Below, piece by piece: positions 46,520 to 59,750 of a stretch of 64,000 bases of DNA. The DNA is from Fasciolopsis buskii (lineage: Eukaryota > Platyhelminthes > Trematoda > Plagiorchiida > Fasciolidae): NCBI GenBank assembly GCA_008360955.1, contig LUCM01008074.1:46241-110240 (forward strand), written 5' to 3'. A model generated the notes under the pieces. That model searched no databases. It was given only the letters and a program-made list of their open reading frames with translations, and was not told the DNA's origin. How positions within the stretch are numbered: the first letter of the stretch is position 1; each line of letters starts with the position of its first letter. A program made the position numbers and the translations under genes.

Positions 46520-48365
46520 TGTTCATTTCACTTGGTTGACTTCAATATCCGCACGGTTAGTCGACGAGGAAAACAACTTGCGCCAAGTAAAACTCTTGAA
46601 ACATTTAAAATCCATGTATGCTGTGTCTCCTAAACGCACTTCCATAATTACCACTCGTAGCTAGATAGATTTTCATTTTCTCGATTCACCCTTTGGGCAA
46701 TCGGTTATCAAGTTTCTAGCTCTCGCGGTCAAGTTGGCTTTATCACGGCTTTGGGCATATGAGCCGAGCGAGCACTGCTAGACTGGATCCCAACCAACAG
46801 CCGTTTGTGTGCATTTTGGTTGGACGGCTCTGTACGTGTCAATAGCAGTCGAATAAAACATCGTTGATTGTACGTCGTATGTGTATGGCCCACTGATTGC
46901 AACCCTACTGAGGCGAAAGACGAGATCTGGCGGGAATTATCTCGGTTACTTCGCAGTGTGCGTTCAACGGACGTTGTGATCGTTGCCGGTGAGTTTAATG
47001 CCCAGGTTGATTACTTATCGGATACGGAACGGCACCTCGGAGATCGATTTTCTGTCCCAACTGATCGGACCGACTTCTGCGATCGTCTGACCCAAGTTTT
47101 TTCGGGTCATAGACCGTTTCTGACGAGCACCAATTTTCGTCATAAAAGCGATTTTCACAGTGTTGGAGTCAGATTGATCACATTGTCATCGGTCACCGAT
47201 GGGGTGGATCAATGGTAGATAGTCGATCATTTTAGTCCACATCTGTGGACTCAGTTCATGCTTCGGTCCTTACTCGCTTTTATTTGCGCGTCGTCTGTGG
47301 CCACACCAACAAATAACCCACTTGTCCTTCACATCTGATTCAAAACGATAATCTTTGTATTCAGTTCCGATCGAACCTTTCAACTCGGTTGTCTTCACAA
47401 AGAAATGTCCGAGATTCGAGCAAAAATTGAGAGCGGATCAAGAACGCCCCGTACTCATTGTTAAATGCCACAAGGGACTCCTTCTCATGTAAGCCTGAGA
47501 AACGATGGATTTCGTTGACTTCAGTTGATGTGTTGGATGCCTGCAGATTCCTCTTTCCAGATGATGCCTACAATGAGACGCAAATCCCTGAGACGTCAAC
47601 TGGCCAAGAGCAGTGTGGGGAAATGAAAAAAGCTATGGTTGTTGGGACTAGTCGGAACTTTTACCGACTGATTAGGAATACTGTTCCACAGAATCCGAGA
47701 GTAAACGAGTTGGTCGAAAAATCGGACGACACGCTGACTCACTCTCGAGACCGTCGGTTGAAGCGTTGGGCAGAATACTGTAGGGAGTAGCTTGGTTGGC
47801 TCGCGGCCACGGTGGGTGTTCCACTTATGTCTGCAAGTGAACGAATGCAGGTAGATAAGAATCGTTCATCAGGAAAGGCAGCCGGATTACATTGGCTTTC
47901 TGTGTCTTTATTGGTGGACGAAGGCAGTGTTAAAGTTAAAGTCAAGGCAAAATTCTCTGAACAGTCTGTGCAGTGCAGTTGATTCCCGATGGCTTGTATG
48001 AATCATTGATTGCACTTATGTGCAAGCAAGGTGCTATGTTGCGTGTGAACATTAAAGAGGAATTAGTATGGTAAGCAACTCATTCGAACTGTTGGCGCGC
48101 GTTATCCTCCCACGACTATTTAATATTTGCGAGAGATTTATATGTGAGATCAAAGTCGGTTTCCAATCTGGTTGGTGTTAGATTAATTAGATTTTCGTGC
48201 TGTCCGACTGAGTCGATCGTGCAATCGTGTGGCACTGTGTCTCACTGGAGGATGTGCCAGAGAAGTTGGTTTCCCTTACACAATCTCTGTTCTCAAATAC
48301 CCGTAGCCGCCTTCGTGTGTTTATCAGGGTTTTCTCCGTCCCAATTTTCTGTTCTGTCCTCTCAG
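46520..48365 (+). mobile_element. RTE-like LINE, endonuclease to RT fragment, second subfamily
   Basis: The endonuclease starts FNIRTVSRRGKQLAPSKTLE and IHVCCVS (46535-46632). It continues VIVAGEFNAQVDYLSDTERH and DRFSVPTDRTDFCDR (46970-47120). The linker reads NFYRLIRNTVPQNPRVNEL and RRLKRWAEYCRE (47650-47790). The RT survives in pieces, for example VDRAIVWHCVSLEDVPEKLV (about 48212-48272). Stops and frameshifts are frequent. The linker differs clearly from the copy at 53950, so this is another subfamily. Confidence 0.87.
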
Positions 48366-48369
48366 GACA

Positions 48370-48888
48370 CCTTGTTTCAGCGTATGAAACTAAGTAGACT
48401 ACGCGCTGGTTGGGTCACGTGTTTCGTATGTCGAACACCCGCCTACCATATCCTGCTCTATTTTGTGTTCCTCCTAAGGAATGGAAGAAGCCATGTGGAG
48501 GCCAACAGATGACGTGGCAACGAGGGATGAGAAAATGTACAGCGAAGTTAGGTAAAGCAGGTGTCTCACGCCTTCGTGGTTGGGGTCCGAAAGACTCGTC
48601 GACTTGCTGGCTGGAGACACTGAAGGATATGGCAGTGAACTGTAAACAGTGGCGATCTTGTTGTCATTTTCTATCGACTCACACTGAATGAAAACACTTG
48701 CGTTTGTACAGTTGCACTGTGTTTCGTGAGTTGGCTGCAGCAGCATCTTATCTTTTCCCGCCTGTGTAGTTCCACTCCCTGTTCCCGTTGAATATTTACT
48801 CATTTTATATAAACGTGTAACTCTGGGGAAAGGTAGCGGTCAATGAGGCTTGCCTTGCTGTTTAACGTTGCACGATGATGATGATGAT
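48370..48888 (+). mobile_element. RTE-like LINE, C-terminus and 3' end
   Basis: The frame 48410-48691 reads GHVFRMSNTRLPYPALFC and GVSRLRGWGPKDSSTCWLET, then a 3' UTR and a (GAT)n tail at 48871-48888. It matches 55800-56317 closely. It directly follows the RT fragment of the other subfamily. Confidence 0.9.
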
Positions 48889-49029
48889 GTTCAACTCTAT
48901 TATTGAATTAGTTACGGAGATAGCCCTATCTTCTTGTGAGAAGAGTTAGATTGATATTGGTCAGAACAGAAAATGTCAAATTTAAAATGTGCACGTATGA
49001 CGATGTTGTACCATTGAGTTTGGAGCCGT

Positions 49030-49745
49030 GGAATTTCCCAGTTTTTATGGATTGGCTGATCGACGGTTTAGGTATGTTTGGTATGCGTTTTGGACCGTCG
49101 TAGTGTAAAATACTGTTGCAAAACTGGATTAGATCGCGATTGAACTCTGTTATTGCATGGGAAGAACTGAGTGAAGTGGATAGATTTAGCTACTTAGATA
49201 GTTGTATCTCACCTGGTTTTCGTATCTCGGATGAAGTGTTCTCCTACATACAAAGGGCTCAATTTGCATTCACCAATTTGAACCATTTTCGGCATCTTTG
49301 TGATATCCGGTTACCGATCAAAGGTAGAGTGTTCCCAGTAGCACTGAGATCTTCTGTGATGCACGGCTCAGAATCATTGTCGTTAAAAGGACATGTACAG
49401 ATAACGTCGGTGTTCGAACAACGTTGTTTTCGTGATATTGGTAGAATGCGCTGGGAAAATTCGTCCGGCAGCTCAGGGGTTACGCATAAAATACTAGATC
49501 TTGGGATTTGATCTTTAGAACAGACGTTGAATCAGAAGGGGTTTGAGGTGATTAAAACATGTTTTGCTCCTTTCCACAGCGGGACTATCTCATTATGCGC
49601 TATTTTACGAAGCACATGATGGTTGGAGAATGATTCGAAGTCGCAAGTCGATGATATTGTACAAAGGTTTCGGAAGCTTTCGCCGGTGAATTGGCTCTCG
49701 TGGATTCTCCTGATCGATGGGTGTTAGGTTTGGATGCCGTCGTGA
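49030..49745 (+). mobile_element. RTE-like LINE, thumb and C-terminal fragment
   Basis: The long frame 49116-49511 reads EELSEVDRFSYLDSCISPGF, FAFTNLNHFRHLCDIRLPIK and EQRCFRDIGRMRWENSSG, the conserved post-RT region. Downstream frames continue to about 49740. The equivalent of the Tyr-Gly-Ser-Glu-Thr-Trp block reads MHGSESLSL. Confidence 0.87.
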
Positions 49746-50148
49746 GAGACATTTTTACAATTAAACTTGTTCCTTTTCACATATCCTTTCAACTTAGCGA
49801 TTTGAGGTCACTCGTTTTTGGCTTCTCTTTTGGCTAGTTGATGATCTGAGGTAACAATCACAAGCCAGCACGTTGGTTCGCGAATAATAATTTTAAAATC
49901 GAAATAAACGCTAATTTTTACAGGGGACCTGTGAGTAACGTTTGCATTGTCAACCCCAGAACATTGTTCCTTCGGACTAACGGAAGTTCTCAGGTCAGAG
50001 GAATTAGCAATACCTGAGGACACAAAAATCTAGACCCGGGAATCGCATTACAAATTAGATTTCGTCAACTTAAAGCAATAACAGGAAATTTTACGATCTG
50101 AGTAATAGTAAAAACCGTCTATTAGTCGTCTTCCCCTTCTCTCATTTT

Positions 50149-50198
50149 TGTTGTTGTTGTTGTTGCTGTTGTTGTTGTTGTCGTCGTTGTTGTTGTGC
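50149..50198 (+). repeat. (TTG)n microsatellite
   Basis: TTG units with CTG and TCG variants. Confidence 0.93.
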
Positions 50199-51117
50199 GA
50201 CGACTTTGTTGTGATCGAAAAACTGCGGACTATACAAATGAACCAGATACTCATTATGATGCGTTTCGGTTGGTCAACTCGGGCCAAATTTTGTTTATGC
50301 GGCCGATCAAATTTATCCATGTGATTCTTGCAAATGGAATCTGGAATGTCTGAGTCCATGATCTTTGTCTAAACCAGATTGACCGAAATGATTGCTCGAA
50401 TTCTCACCGAACAACACTGCGATCAGCACTATTTTTGTTCACCTCGAGATCAATATTATCGCCATGCTGATTACAAATGAAGTCAGACAATCACAAGACC
50501 ACCGGTGCTATGGTTAAACATTTTGGCGGTACTAAAAATAAACTTTGTATGTGAGCATACAACTGCTGACAAGTCTAACCTGATTCTATTTGGTAATGGA
50601 TTAATGAAATCGTGCTCAGTTGGTTGAAAAATGTGATCTCTTTCGCCTTAATTGACGAAATTTGACGGGACAAGTCGGTTATTGGAATTTCTATTCGCTC
50701 CATTTTCTTCTCGATTGTGTCCTGAATTTATTTGGTCATTGTCCTGTGGTCATTAATTGTCCACGGCTCATATCGCACTTCCGAATACTTCGAATCGGCT
50801 ATCGGCAAGTGAGGTGACGTGCGTCCTCCTTGGGCTCCTCCACCGCCCGTATGTTTCCACACTGTTCATGAATTGCGTCTTATACGCACATGGCCCGTCG
50901 ACTGTGTCGTGGGCATCTCTTGTGAGCTTTTTACAGGACCTAGGAGTTTGAGGGCTTTTCGTGACTGGATGTGTTCGTATGCATGTGTTTGTTTACCAAC
51001 TGGTGTCGATCACTATTCGTTCCGTTCGGAGAACAAATAGATAGGCAACACATGGACGGTACGAAGCTTTGTTTGTGATTCTGTCCTTGTGCACATTTGC
51101 ATTTGAAGTTCGTCACT

Positions 51118-51118
<1 letters not shown>

Positions 51119-51154
<36 letters not shown>
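51119..51154 (+). repeat. (GT)n microsatellite
   Basis: An uninterrupted GT run of about 36 bases. Confidence 0.95.
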
Positions 51155-51155
<1 letters not shown>

Positions 51156-53599
51156 TGTTTGCAAACCTCCCCCTCCAGTATGAAATTAAGAAACCTGTGA
51201 ACCGTGCTCGGGGATGACTGGGTCGTTTTTCATCGCCCCTCTCTCCGGATTAAGTCTCCTTAGCTGACTCATGAGCTTTGAATGCAATTCATTGGAAATG
51301 TGCGGTCAAATACCATGTACATCCCCATCCCAAACACGTGCATTCGTGCATTCGCATGCACGCACACACGCACACGCGGAGATTAAGGATTTCACACGCG
51401 CACGTCCAGATGAATGTGGGTTTTCAGTCGACATGACCGTGCCCATTCTTACTTATCGATCTTCCAATCCGTCAATCGTGTTCGTACGAGTACATTGTAT
51501 TGTTCCTGTCTCCGTGTTGACTTTATATTGCGTACATCTGTTTTGTCCTGATGATGTAGTTCAAGGAGGTTTATTCCCCCATCGCACAAACGACACCTGT
51601 ATGGTGTGAAAGATTGTGGTCAGTGCAGTTGGGTTGGATTTCCTGGCTAGCAGTTTCTGGTCTCTTTTTGTCGATTGATTACAGGCGGGCAGTCATACTT
51701 GAAACATTTACTAATTCGATTTCACGTGTCGTGATAAGCACTTGCCACCCGCGTGCAATAGGAAGTATTATGCGCCCACGGTCTCAAAGAACCGCCTAAC
51801 AATATCCGGGCCAAACCAGCAAATGCGACTCGGAAACTTGTTGTTCCTTTGTACCATGTAATTTCCCAATAGTTCGGACTTTTAGTATGTCCCAATCACA
51901 TGACAGCGCTGTTTTTTTACTAATCTATCACTAACGTTCGCCCCTTGGGCAACAATCTGTAGGCATTAAGCGCCTTATTTACCCCTGTTTGTGTCCGATA
52001 TGGCTTTTTGTGACTACCTGAGGATTCTTTGGGTAGCTCTTTGTATCCGGTATGTGATAGCATATTGGCCAACTACGAATTCATTATCTAAACATTTCTT
52101 TCGTTTATTTGATAGACAACACAACGCGCAGGGCAATTCAACGCACTGTGCGTCTCGTTGGGTGATACAGATCTCCGCGCGTGCAATTAGCACAACAGAT
52201 GTGTATATCATTTGCCCATAGTATCGGTTGGGTGTGGCCTAAATAAATTATTGTTGATTTTGATCAGCCCAATGTAACATCATACATTGTTTCCGTTTGC
52301 CTATTTGCATTCAGGTTATGACTTGGCGCGTGCAAACTTTTAAGCAATACCTTTTTAGATTTGAAACAGGCGGGGAAGGAGGGAAATTTCCCCCGTTCAC
52401 CGATCTTTTCTGATCAGTTTAGTCAAATAGATGAAGGAAGATAAATAACAACAACGATCTCACTACGTGGCAAGCGCGTGTGGCACGTCAGAGTACAATT
52501 AGCACATCTATTTAATGTTTTGTTTAGAAATTGAATGACCTGTCATTCACGGGCATTGTTCGTACCGTCATCCGGTGATCGTTTGTTCCCCTAAGCCTCA
52601 GTCTCAGTCTCAGCTCTAGATGCGGTTGATCACTAAGGTTTCATGAACGTTCCTTCCTATCCGGTAGCCCAGGTGTGTGCATCCCACGTGGCTTACATCT
52701 TTCGTCCACTTCGATAGCTTCCGCTATGTGCCGGATGAATTTGGTCGATCACAAATTGTTCCTGATGTTGTGCAATGTGAGTATCATTCGCTCGTTCACA
52801 CTCACCGATCTGTATGGTCAAATTATTGTTGGTACTAAGACAGCATCTGCCAAATATTCGGAAATGCTATCGTAAGTCTACATAACAATATATAAATCAA
52901 ACAGGAGAGGGGTTGAATGGGATGTTTTATTGTACACTAAGCCAAATGTGTTTTGATTACTAGAACTGTAACCTATCGTCCCCTTCGCTTTTGCAGTAAA
53001 TCATATATAATGTTGCGTATTGGCATGATTACGAATAACTGAAAACGAGCTTGTTCGTCACACCATATTATTTCTCAATGTGGGATTATTCCAAATGTGT
53101 TTTGTTTACTGAAGGACAATTTTTATTAAACTACAACCAAATCACCTCCAAGCCTAAAATGAGGATTAATACGTCAAGTACTAACCGATGGATTTAAATA
53201 CTGTCCTGTAAACGCGTTCCCATAGTAACCGATACATTATTACTTCTACCATGAACGGTGTTTTTCACGTGTCAAATTGCTTTTTTTCCATTCGGTCCAT
53301 GCAAAATTCGAATAAAACATCGTGAAAGTCGAGATTATTCCTGAAGCAGTAGCTTCGGCATCGACGAGGAAATGATCAGCATTTGATCCTTGGATTGTAT
53401 TATGTTGCATTATTTCGCATTGTTTTGTTTTTGTCTTATCGTTTGTAGACTTTTGCTTACATAAACATATCATTTCAATCAAAAAAACAATCATAAACGA
53501 AGTAGGCACACGCATCATTTTGTAAAATGGAGGAGGAAAACAATAGGTAGAAAATTTGTCAATTAAATGATTTGGTCACATTAGGATGAGTTTCTCAGG

Positions 53600-53875
53600 A
53601 CGTCAACTGAAACGCAGTCCAGTCTGTAAAGATGTGCGCTAAGTATGAGACCATAGGGAGTATTGAATGAAAAGCGGATCTTTGAAAGATCGTTGTGCGG
53701 AGGATGTGTGCGATCTGAAATTGTCTTGTGAACAAACTTTTCACATGCGGATAAGTGCTGCCGTCACAACGAGAATGCATCTTGACGTGGAGTGATGTGT
53801 TGCGTGCCTCCATGACCAAACGAGCTATACAGGATGGCTTATCTCAAGCCGAAGATCTAATCGTACCTGGAAGAT
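53600..53875 (-). repeat. Dispersed repeat, possibly a CR1 C-terminal scrap
   Basis: The minus-strand frame reads TIFQRSAFHSILPMVSYLAH, which loosely resembles TRSTFRSIPS...TVPYLARILT in the CR1 copy at 58890-58980. The segment 53765-53870 is repeated at 63893-64000 (shared: ACGAGCTATACAGGATGGCT and CTCAAGCCGAAGATC). Confidence 0.4.
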
Positions 53876-53949
53876 CAATGGGTAGAGGTCTGACGAAGTA
53901 GTCTCCTGGTCCTCCAAGTTGGGGGTTGATCTAAATTAGCAGTTTAGCC

Positions 53950-56317
53950 GGAAAAATGAGTGGAACACTAATTGGTCCAAGTAGATGGGCTTCCACTCAG
54001 CTATTCCCCGCTGCCTTGCGAACAGGTTCTTGTCAGAACCAAAAAAGGCTTTGGTTGGGAACCCTAATCGGTTTTCTGCGCTTTTCTGTCCAGAATTGTA
54101 AATCATACTGGACCACGTACGTCAAATCGGACCATGCGTTAGTTTTAATGCGATTTTTGCTGCAGCTGAATGGCCATCGACGCAGGCCACAACCCCGATT
54201 GGCTGTCGAACGTTTGTCTGATTCGGCTGTTCGCAACAGCTACGAACAGAAACTATCCGAGGAACAAAGAACTGCGACCAGTAGCAATGTAGACGAACAG
54301 TGGGATCAAATCAAGCAGGTTATGCATTTGGCAACACGTTTGGCATGTGGTCGTAGGTCCAGCGTTCATCAAAGACACTGGATCTCTCAAGCGTCGCTAA
54401 TTCTAATGGAGCAAAAACGCGAGCTGCCTAACTGCAAGGAAATGAATAAGATGCGTCGGCAGTTGCAGCGTCAGTTGACCGTGAGCCTTAGGAATGACCG
54501 CGAAAACTGGTGGGTTAAGGTAGCCGAAGAGATGGAAGTGGTGTTCGCTTCAGGTAACAGTCGAAGACTGTTTGAGCTTATATGCGACAGCGTGGGCGGC
54601 GAACTTCGGTTAGTGAAGTCGTGTGCGATAAGAATGGAGAGCTGATCCATGGTAGACAGGAAAGACTGGACCGTTGGGCAGAACATTTCAAGGATCAGTT
54701 TAACTGGCCATACGGTATCGTATCTAGTCCGACGCCTGTAGCTGTGAATCCTTGGGAGGTGTCACTTGATCCGCCAACGGAAGTGGAAGTGGAATCGAAT
54801 ATTCGGCTTCTGACGAGGGGAAAAGCTGCCGGTCCCGATGAACTTCCCCTAGTTCTTTTCAAATTGGGTGGAGTAGTGCTGATGAAATCACTTACCTCCT
54901 TGCTTCGTGCTATTTGGAACGAGGAGCGTGTTCCGCTATCGTGGGGTGAGTCAGTGATTATACCCATCTTCAAGAAGGGTACACGGAGTGACTGCAGCAA
55001 TCATTGTGGGATTAGTTCAATTCCGATAGTTACTAAGGTGTTAGCTTCGATAATGCTGCGCTGTTTGACACCGATTCGCGAGAGTAATATCCGCGAGCAG
55101 TAGGCCGGATTTCGTCCAGGTCGAGGTTGCGTCGACCAGATGTTCACTCTTCGCTAAATACTCGAAGGGCGCCACACGCACCGGTTGTAGTCTTTCTCAA
55201 CATGAAAGGCGTATTCGACTCCGTGGATCGGACAGCCGTATTCTGTATTTTCCACCGGAAGGATTTGCCAGCGAATCTCGTGAACCTGTTGCGAGCGTTG
55301 TACTCTCATGCCTATGGTCGCGTGGTGGTATACGGTGAACTGTAAAGTTCATTCGAAACGACTAGCGGCGTTCGTCAACGGGTGTCCCGTCTCTCCATTC
55401 CTGTTCAACTTCGTCATGGACGAGGTGATGGAAGATGCTTTAGGAGGTCTGCGGCATGTAGGAGTCGAACTGGGACGTGAAGGGAAGCTATGTGACCTAG
55501 ATTACGCAGATGACGTTGTGAGCCTGTTCGAGTCTGCGGACCATGCACAATTCGTACTAGACAGACTCTCGAATTCGGTTGCTCGGTATTTTGCACCTTC
55601 AAAGTGGAAAGTGATGTTGCTGGACTGGACGACAGTGGTGCCGAACTTTTATACTGGATGGAGAGGAACTAACGATTTTGTGAGATATTCGTCGGTTAGA
55701 GCTTTTCGAACCTCGATGTGTGCGTAGTATTGCTGGAATTGGATAGAGTGACCGGATTAGTATTGCAGAGGTCAGGAATCTGGTATTGGGTGCCACTTCT
55801 GAAAATATCTTGTTTCAGCGTATGAAACTTGGTAGACTACGCTGGTTGGGTCACGTGTTGGGTATGTCGAACACCCGCCTACCATATCTTGTTCTATTTT
55901 GTGTTCCTCCTAAGGAATGGAAGAATCCACGTGGAGATGACGTGGCAACGTGGGATGAGAAAATGTACAGCGAACTTAGGTAAAGTAGGTGTCTCACGCC
56001 TTCGTGGTTGGGGTCCGAAAGACTCGTCGACTTGCTGGCTGGAGACACTGAAGGATATGGCAGTGAACCGCGAACAGTGGCAACCGTGCTGTTATTTTCT
56101 ATCGAATCGGAATGATTGAAAACACGTGCGTTTGTACAATTAGACTGTTTCGTGTTGCCTACAGCCGCATCTTATCTTTTCCCTGCTGTGTAGGTCCACT
56201 CCCTGTTCCCGTTGGATATTCACTCTTTTTATATAAACGTGTAACTCTGGGGAAATGCAGCGGTCAGTGAGGCTTGCATTGATGTTTAACGCCGAACGAT
56301 GATGATGATGATGATGC
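53950..56317 (+). mobile_element. RTE-like LINE, longest sense copy, 5'-truncated
   Basis: The first frame (53956-54645) starts near the end of the endonuclease, with YVKSDHALV (the conserved SDH), and runs through the linker. The second (54582-55103) reads SEVVCDKNGELIHGRQERLD, PDELPLVLFKLGGVVLMKS and IIPIFKKGTRSDCSNHCGIS. A TAG at 55101 replaces the CAG seen in the antisense copy. The RT core (55308-55727) keeps GCPVSPFLFNFVMDEVMED and DLDYADDVVSL. The C-terminal part (55786-56119) has GHVLGMSNTRLPYLVLF and GWGPKDSSTCWLET. It ends in a (GAT)n tail at 56297-56317. At least three frame changes make it inactive. Confidence 0.95.
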
Positions 56318-56893
56318 AATTCGCTTGGTAGTTTGGATGACAAACGGCTAATAATTGGCCGTACCCGGTGGAGAAGTAATCCTTTTAAGTTAGCCTGGAA
56401 AAATAACAGTAGAAAATTAAAGATGGATTGGAAAAGTATATTGGTATACTAAATGGGAGATGGTGCTTTGTTTAACCTTGTAGTGTTGAAACTTCTTCAT
56501 TTGAAACGTCAACCGTCGGGGATTCTTTACTCAGGTTTAAATGTGATTAGTTCACTTTAGATCTTTGTTAATGGTGACTCATACGCATTCCGCGGAATCA
56601 TTCCTGGCCATTGTTTCTGACACGATGAATGAAATTTATTGTTTTCTATACTGCATAAATAACTTAACGATGTACTTCATTGCATTGAGGTCCATTCCTC
56701 TTGCTCATAAATCATGATCGTTGCTCGCTACCAGAAAGCACGCGTATAAGGCTCTGTTGTGGAAAAGTCACACCTCTATCTGCTACCCTACCTAATCGGT
56801 ATTAATCCAACGATTAGACATGATTCTACTCGGAATGTTAAGATCGTTGATACGACGACTCGTCTCGTCGTCGATCAATTTTTGTTCTCTCTT

Positions 56894-56968
56894 TCTTCTT
56901 TTTATATCTTTTAGTTCGAAAACGATAATGTACATCATTTTCAAGCAAAGACGCCACGGCCAGCAATG
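56894..56968 (-). mobile_element. SINE tail fragment, antisense
   Basis: GATAATGTACATCATTTTCAAG and CCACGGCCAGCAATGG match the antisense tail of the SINE at 22545-22590. The head is missing. It directly adjoins the CR1 copy B. Confidence 0.6.
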
Positions 56969-56971
56969 GAG

Positions 56972-59175
56972 TTAGTACCAATCACCCTGATTTATTTTTC
57001 CTGAAACTACGTGCTCTAGTTTCAAATACTGATCATTGTCTAATTCTATTAAGGCCCAAGATACACTATCGATCTGCCTTCCATTCCTTCAGGCAAACAA
57101 ATCAAATCAAAACCCGCATCTTAACTTTTTCACACAACAACCTTACTCGTCTTCAGAAATTTCTTTTACACGTATCTACTTGTTTCTCTTTTGAACCCCT
57201 GCTCAATGACAATGTGAGACTTTTGACAGAGGCGGCCAATGCAATCTTTGATATCTGCTGTCCCTTAGAAACACTGTTCTTCTCGAATGGCCGTATCTCC
57301 CACTTGCGGGATACTGAAATCTCTAAGAGGTCGCAAGGAGCTTTCGTATAAATCTCGTAATTACCCTATTAGAAGGTGAAGTCAAGCGAATCGACACGAC
57401 ATTGGCCAGTGAACTCTTAAGTGGTCAGAACAACCGACTTATATGGCAAGGCATTCGACCTTTTTATGTAAAGCAAAAGAGGTGTGTGAAATGTTCTGCG
57501 GATGTTGACAGCATCAGTCATGCTTTCATCGATTATTCCACTTATACCCTAGTCATATTTGGATAGGGTGGTGATGTGACAGTTAGAGGTTTTTTTCTAA
57601 GGAAGATGTATCCGAGCTTCTGCACACCACTAAAATTCTCCCAGGGGTTGGTCGTGACAGTCTGTCTTCAGCTCTTTTAAGGCGTGATGCTGTGGTTGTG
57701 ATGAATGTATTCACTTCTCTGATTAACTCATCATTGTGCTCAACTTCTAACCCTGACTGCTGGAGATCCGTCGCTATTATTCCCACATCAAAATCTATGG
57801 CTCCACTGGTTTGACAAAATGCTTTCGCCCCATCGCGTTAACATCCTGTGGTCTTAAACTGACAGAACGTGGTATACTTAGGTGCCTGCGTTGTTTTGTA
57901 TATCCTCTTGACGACCCTTTTTCAGTTTCCTTATAAATCTATCAGGTCTACTTTGGACGTTGTAGCCTCCCCCATTCATCACATTTGTTAGTCCCTAAAA
58001 ACCGATGAAATGTGGGCGTTTCGTCTTTGTGGGCTATTCGTCTGCATTCAGTTTGGCCCCACGGTTTCTTCTACTTCACAAACTTGAAAGATTTGGTTTT
58101 TTAACGTCTTTATTAGCGTGGCTGTCTGATTACCTTACAAACCGAACCCAGTGCACACGAATGGACAGTTTGACGTCGACACATTTGGTCAACTACTCGG
58201 GAGTTCTTCAGAGTGCTGTTCTTTCATCGTTTCCCTTCCCTCCCTACATCAACGACCTATCAACTAACTCCCCCTTTCATCGGTTCAAGGGTGCTGATGA
58301 TGTTGCTCTCTCTCTGAAGCCGTATCGAGTAACGATGGTTTCTAAAACTTTTCCAACAACCTATCTCTTACCTACGATTTCTCTGCACAAGCTGGTTTAA
58401 ATCTCAACACATCTAAATATTTCGAATGTCTTTTCTCTCTTTCCCGGTCAACCTATCCATCTGAAACGTCCTTCGTCATGTCAGAAGCAGTTACCAGGGT
58501 TGATTCTGTGAAATATCTAGGAGTTACTATTGATGAAAATCTAATGTGCACCTCTCACATTTCTACCTGTGTAAAGAATCCCCGACGGTTGTCATTCGAA
58601 GCCAGAAAATTTCGGTACTAAAAGGTTAAACAAAGCACCACCTCCCGGTTTGTGTACCAATGTTTTTCCAGCGCTTCTTTACTGTTCTCTAGTTTACTTA
58701 AAAAGACTTTAAAAATTCTTCGCTTGGGTGCTATCAATTATTAGCCCTATCTTTCATACCACTAACTGAGTTGTTGTTCAATCTATGTAATCAGAGCTTA
58801 TCAGCATGCAAGAAATTTGCTCACAAGATTCTTTCAGATCGCACGCACCCTCTGCACAACGGTCTTTCAAAACACCGCTCTCATATTTCAACACGATCCA
58901 CTTTTCGTTCCATACCCTCTAGGATCGATGTTCATGGGAACTCCACTGTCCCATATTTGGCACGCATTCTGACAAACCGTGATCGTGTTTTAGACGAATT
59001 CCTAAGCAACGTATCGTAATGTGCTCAAATCACTCCTCTGCGGGTTTCTTTTTTTGCTCATCTTGCCAGATGATGAGTTTAACTGATTGCTTATCTTTCT
59101 CCTCGGTTTTTGACTGAAATGCGACATTTTTTGTGCGCCAAAGTCTACATACAGTACAATACAATGTTCATGAGG
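56972..59175 (+). mobile_element. CR1/Jockey-type LINE, copy B, longest
   Basis: The left part duplicates copy A (38527-39294). The copy then goes on into the RT. It reads LKLTERGILRCLRCF (about 57860), YSSAFSLAPRFLLLHKLERF and LLAWLSDYLTNRTQCTRM (58029-58160), SGVLQSAVLSSFPFPPYINDL (in two blocks) and FKGADDVALSL, where the F/YADD site keeps ADD. After the RT come VDSVKYLGVTIDENL (58500-58540) and a C-terminus TVPYLARILTNRDRVLDEFL ending at 59019. The 3' UTR ends near TACAGTACAATACAAT. Frameshifts and stops are present. Confidence 0.9.
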
Positions 59176-59699
59176 TTTGACAATTGGACTCATTCTCACC
59201 GTCTGCCATACCGTGATTTGCATCCTAGTAGTCAGCATATCCGATCAACATACAATCATAGTGAACAAGCATATGAAAGTTCGAGAGAGTTGAGAAAAAT
59301 CACATGAAATACAAATTTACCCTGTTCCTATCGTGATTGGGAAAGTGGTATAAAAACGAATATTCGAATTGAAAACAGTCTAATTTGAAGACCCAGTTGA
59401 ATGATCTGCCGGAATCTTGTGATGTCCTACAAACGAGTGCACATTTGAATGAATGAAGGAATGATTGAATGAAAATCATTCCGTCCGGAATTCGATAAGA
59501 CAAGGGTGATTTGATCCTTTCTAGATATCGATTTTTTTTTAGGGATAGTCTGTTTTGTTCGATTTTAGACTAGACGATTCTGTGTTTGATGTGATCAGTT
59601 CAGTATGACTGGAGTGGGCGAGAGTGATATGCGATCACTTCAACCCGTCTGGTTCTTCTATCGTTATTTGCCCCGGCTTCTATTTTTCCATGATACGTA

Positions 59700-59750
<51 letters not shown>

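Larger units (their letters stand above)
49746..53599. other. Intron sequence, nothing recognised except simple repeats
   Basis: A (TTG)n run lies at 50149-50198 and a (GT)n run at 51119-51154. CA-rich text lies at 51350-51380. The frames (for example 51271-51609 and 53246-53518) are unassigned. Confidence 0.4.
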
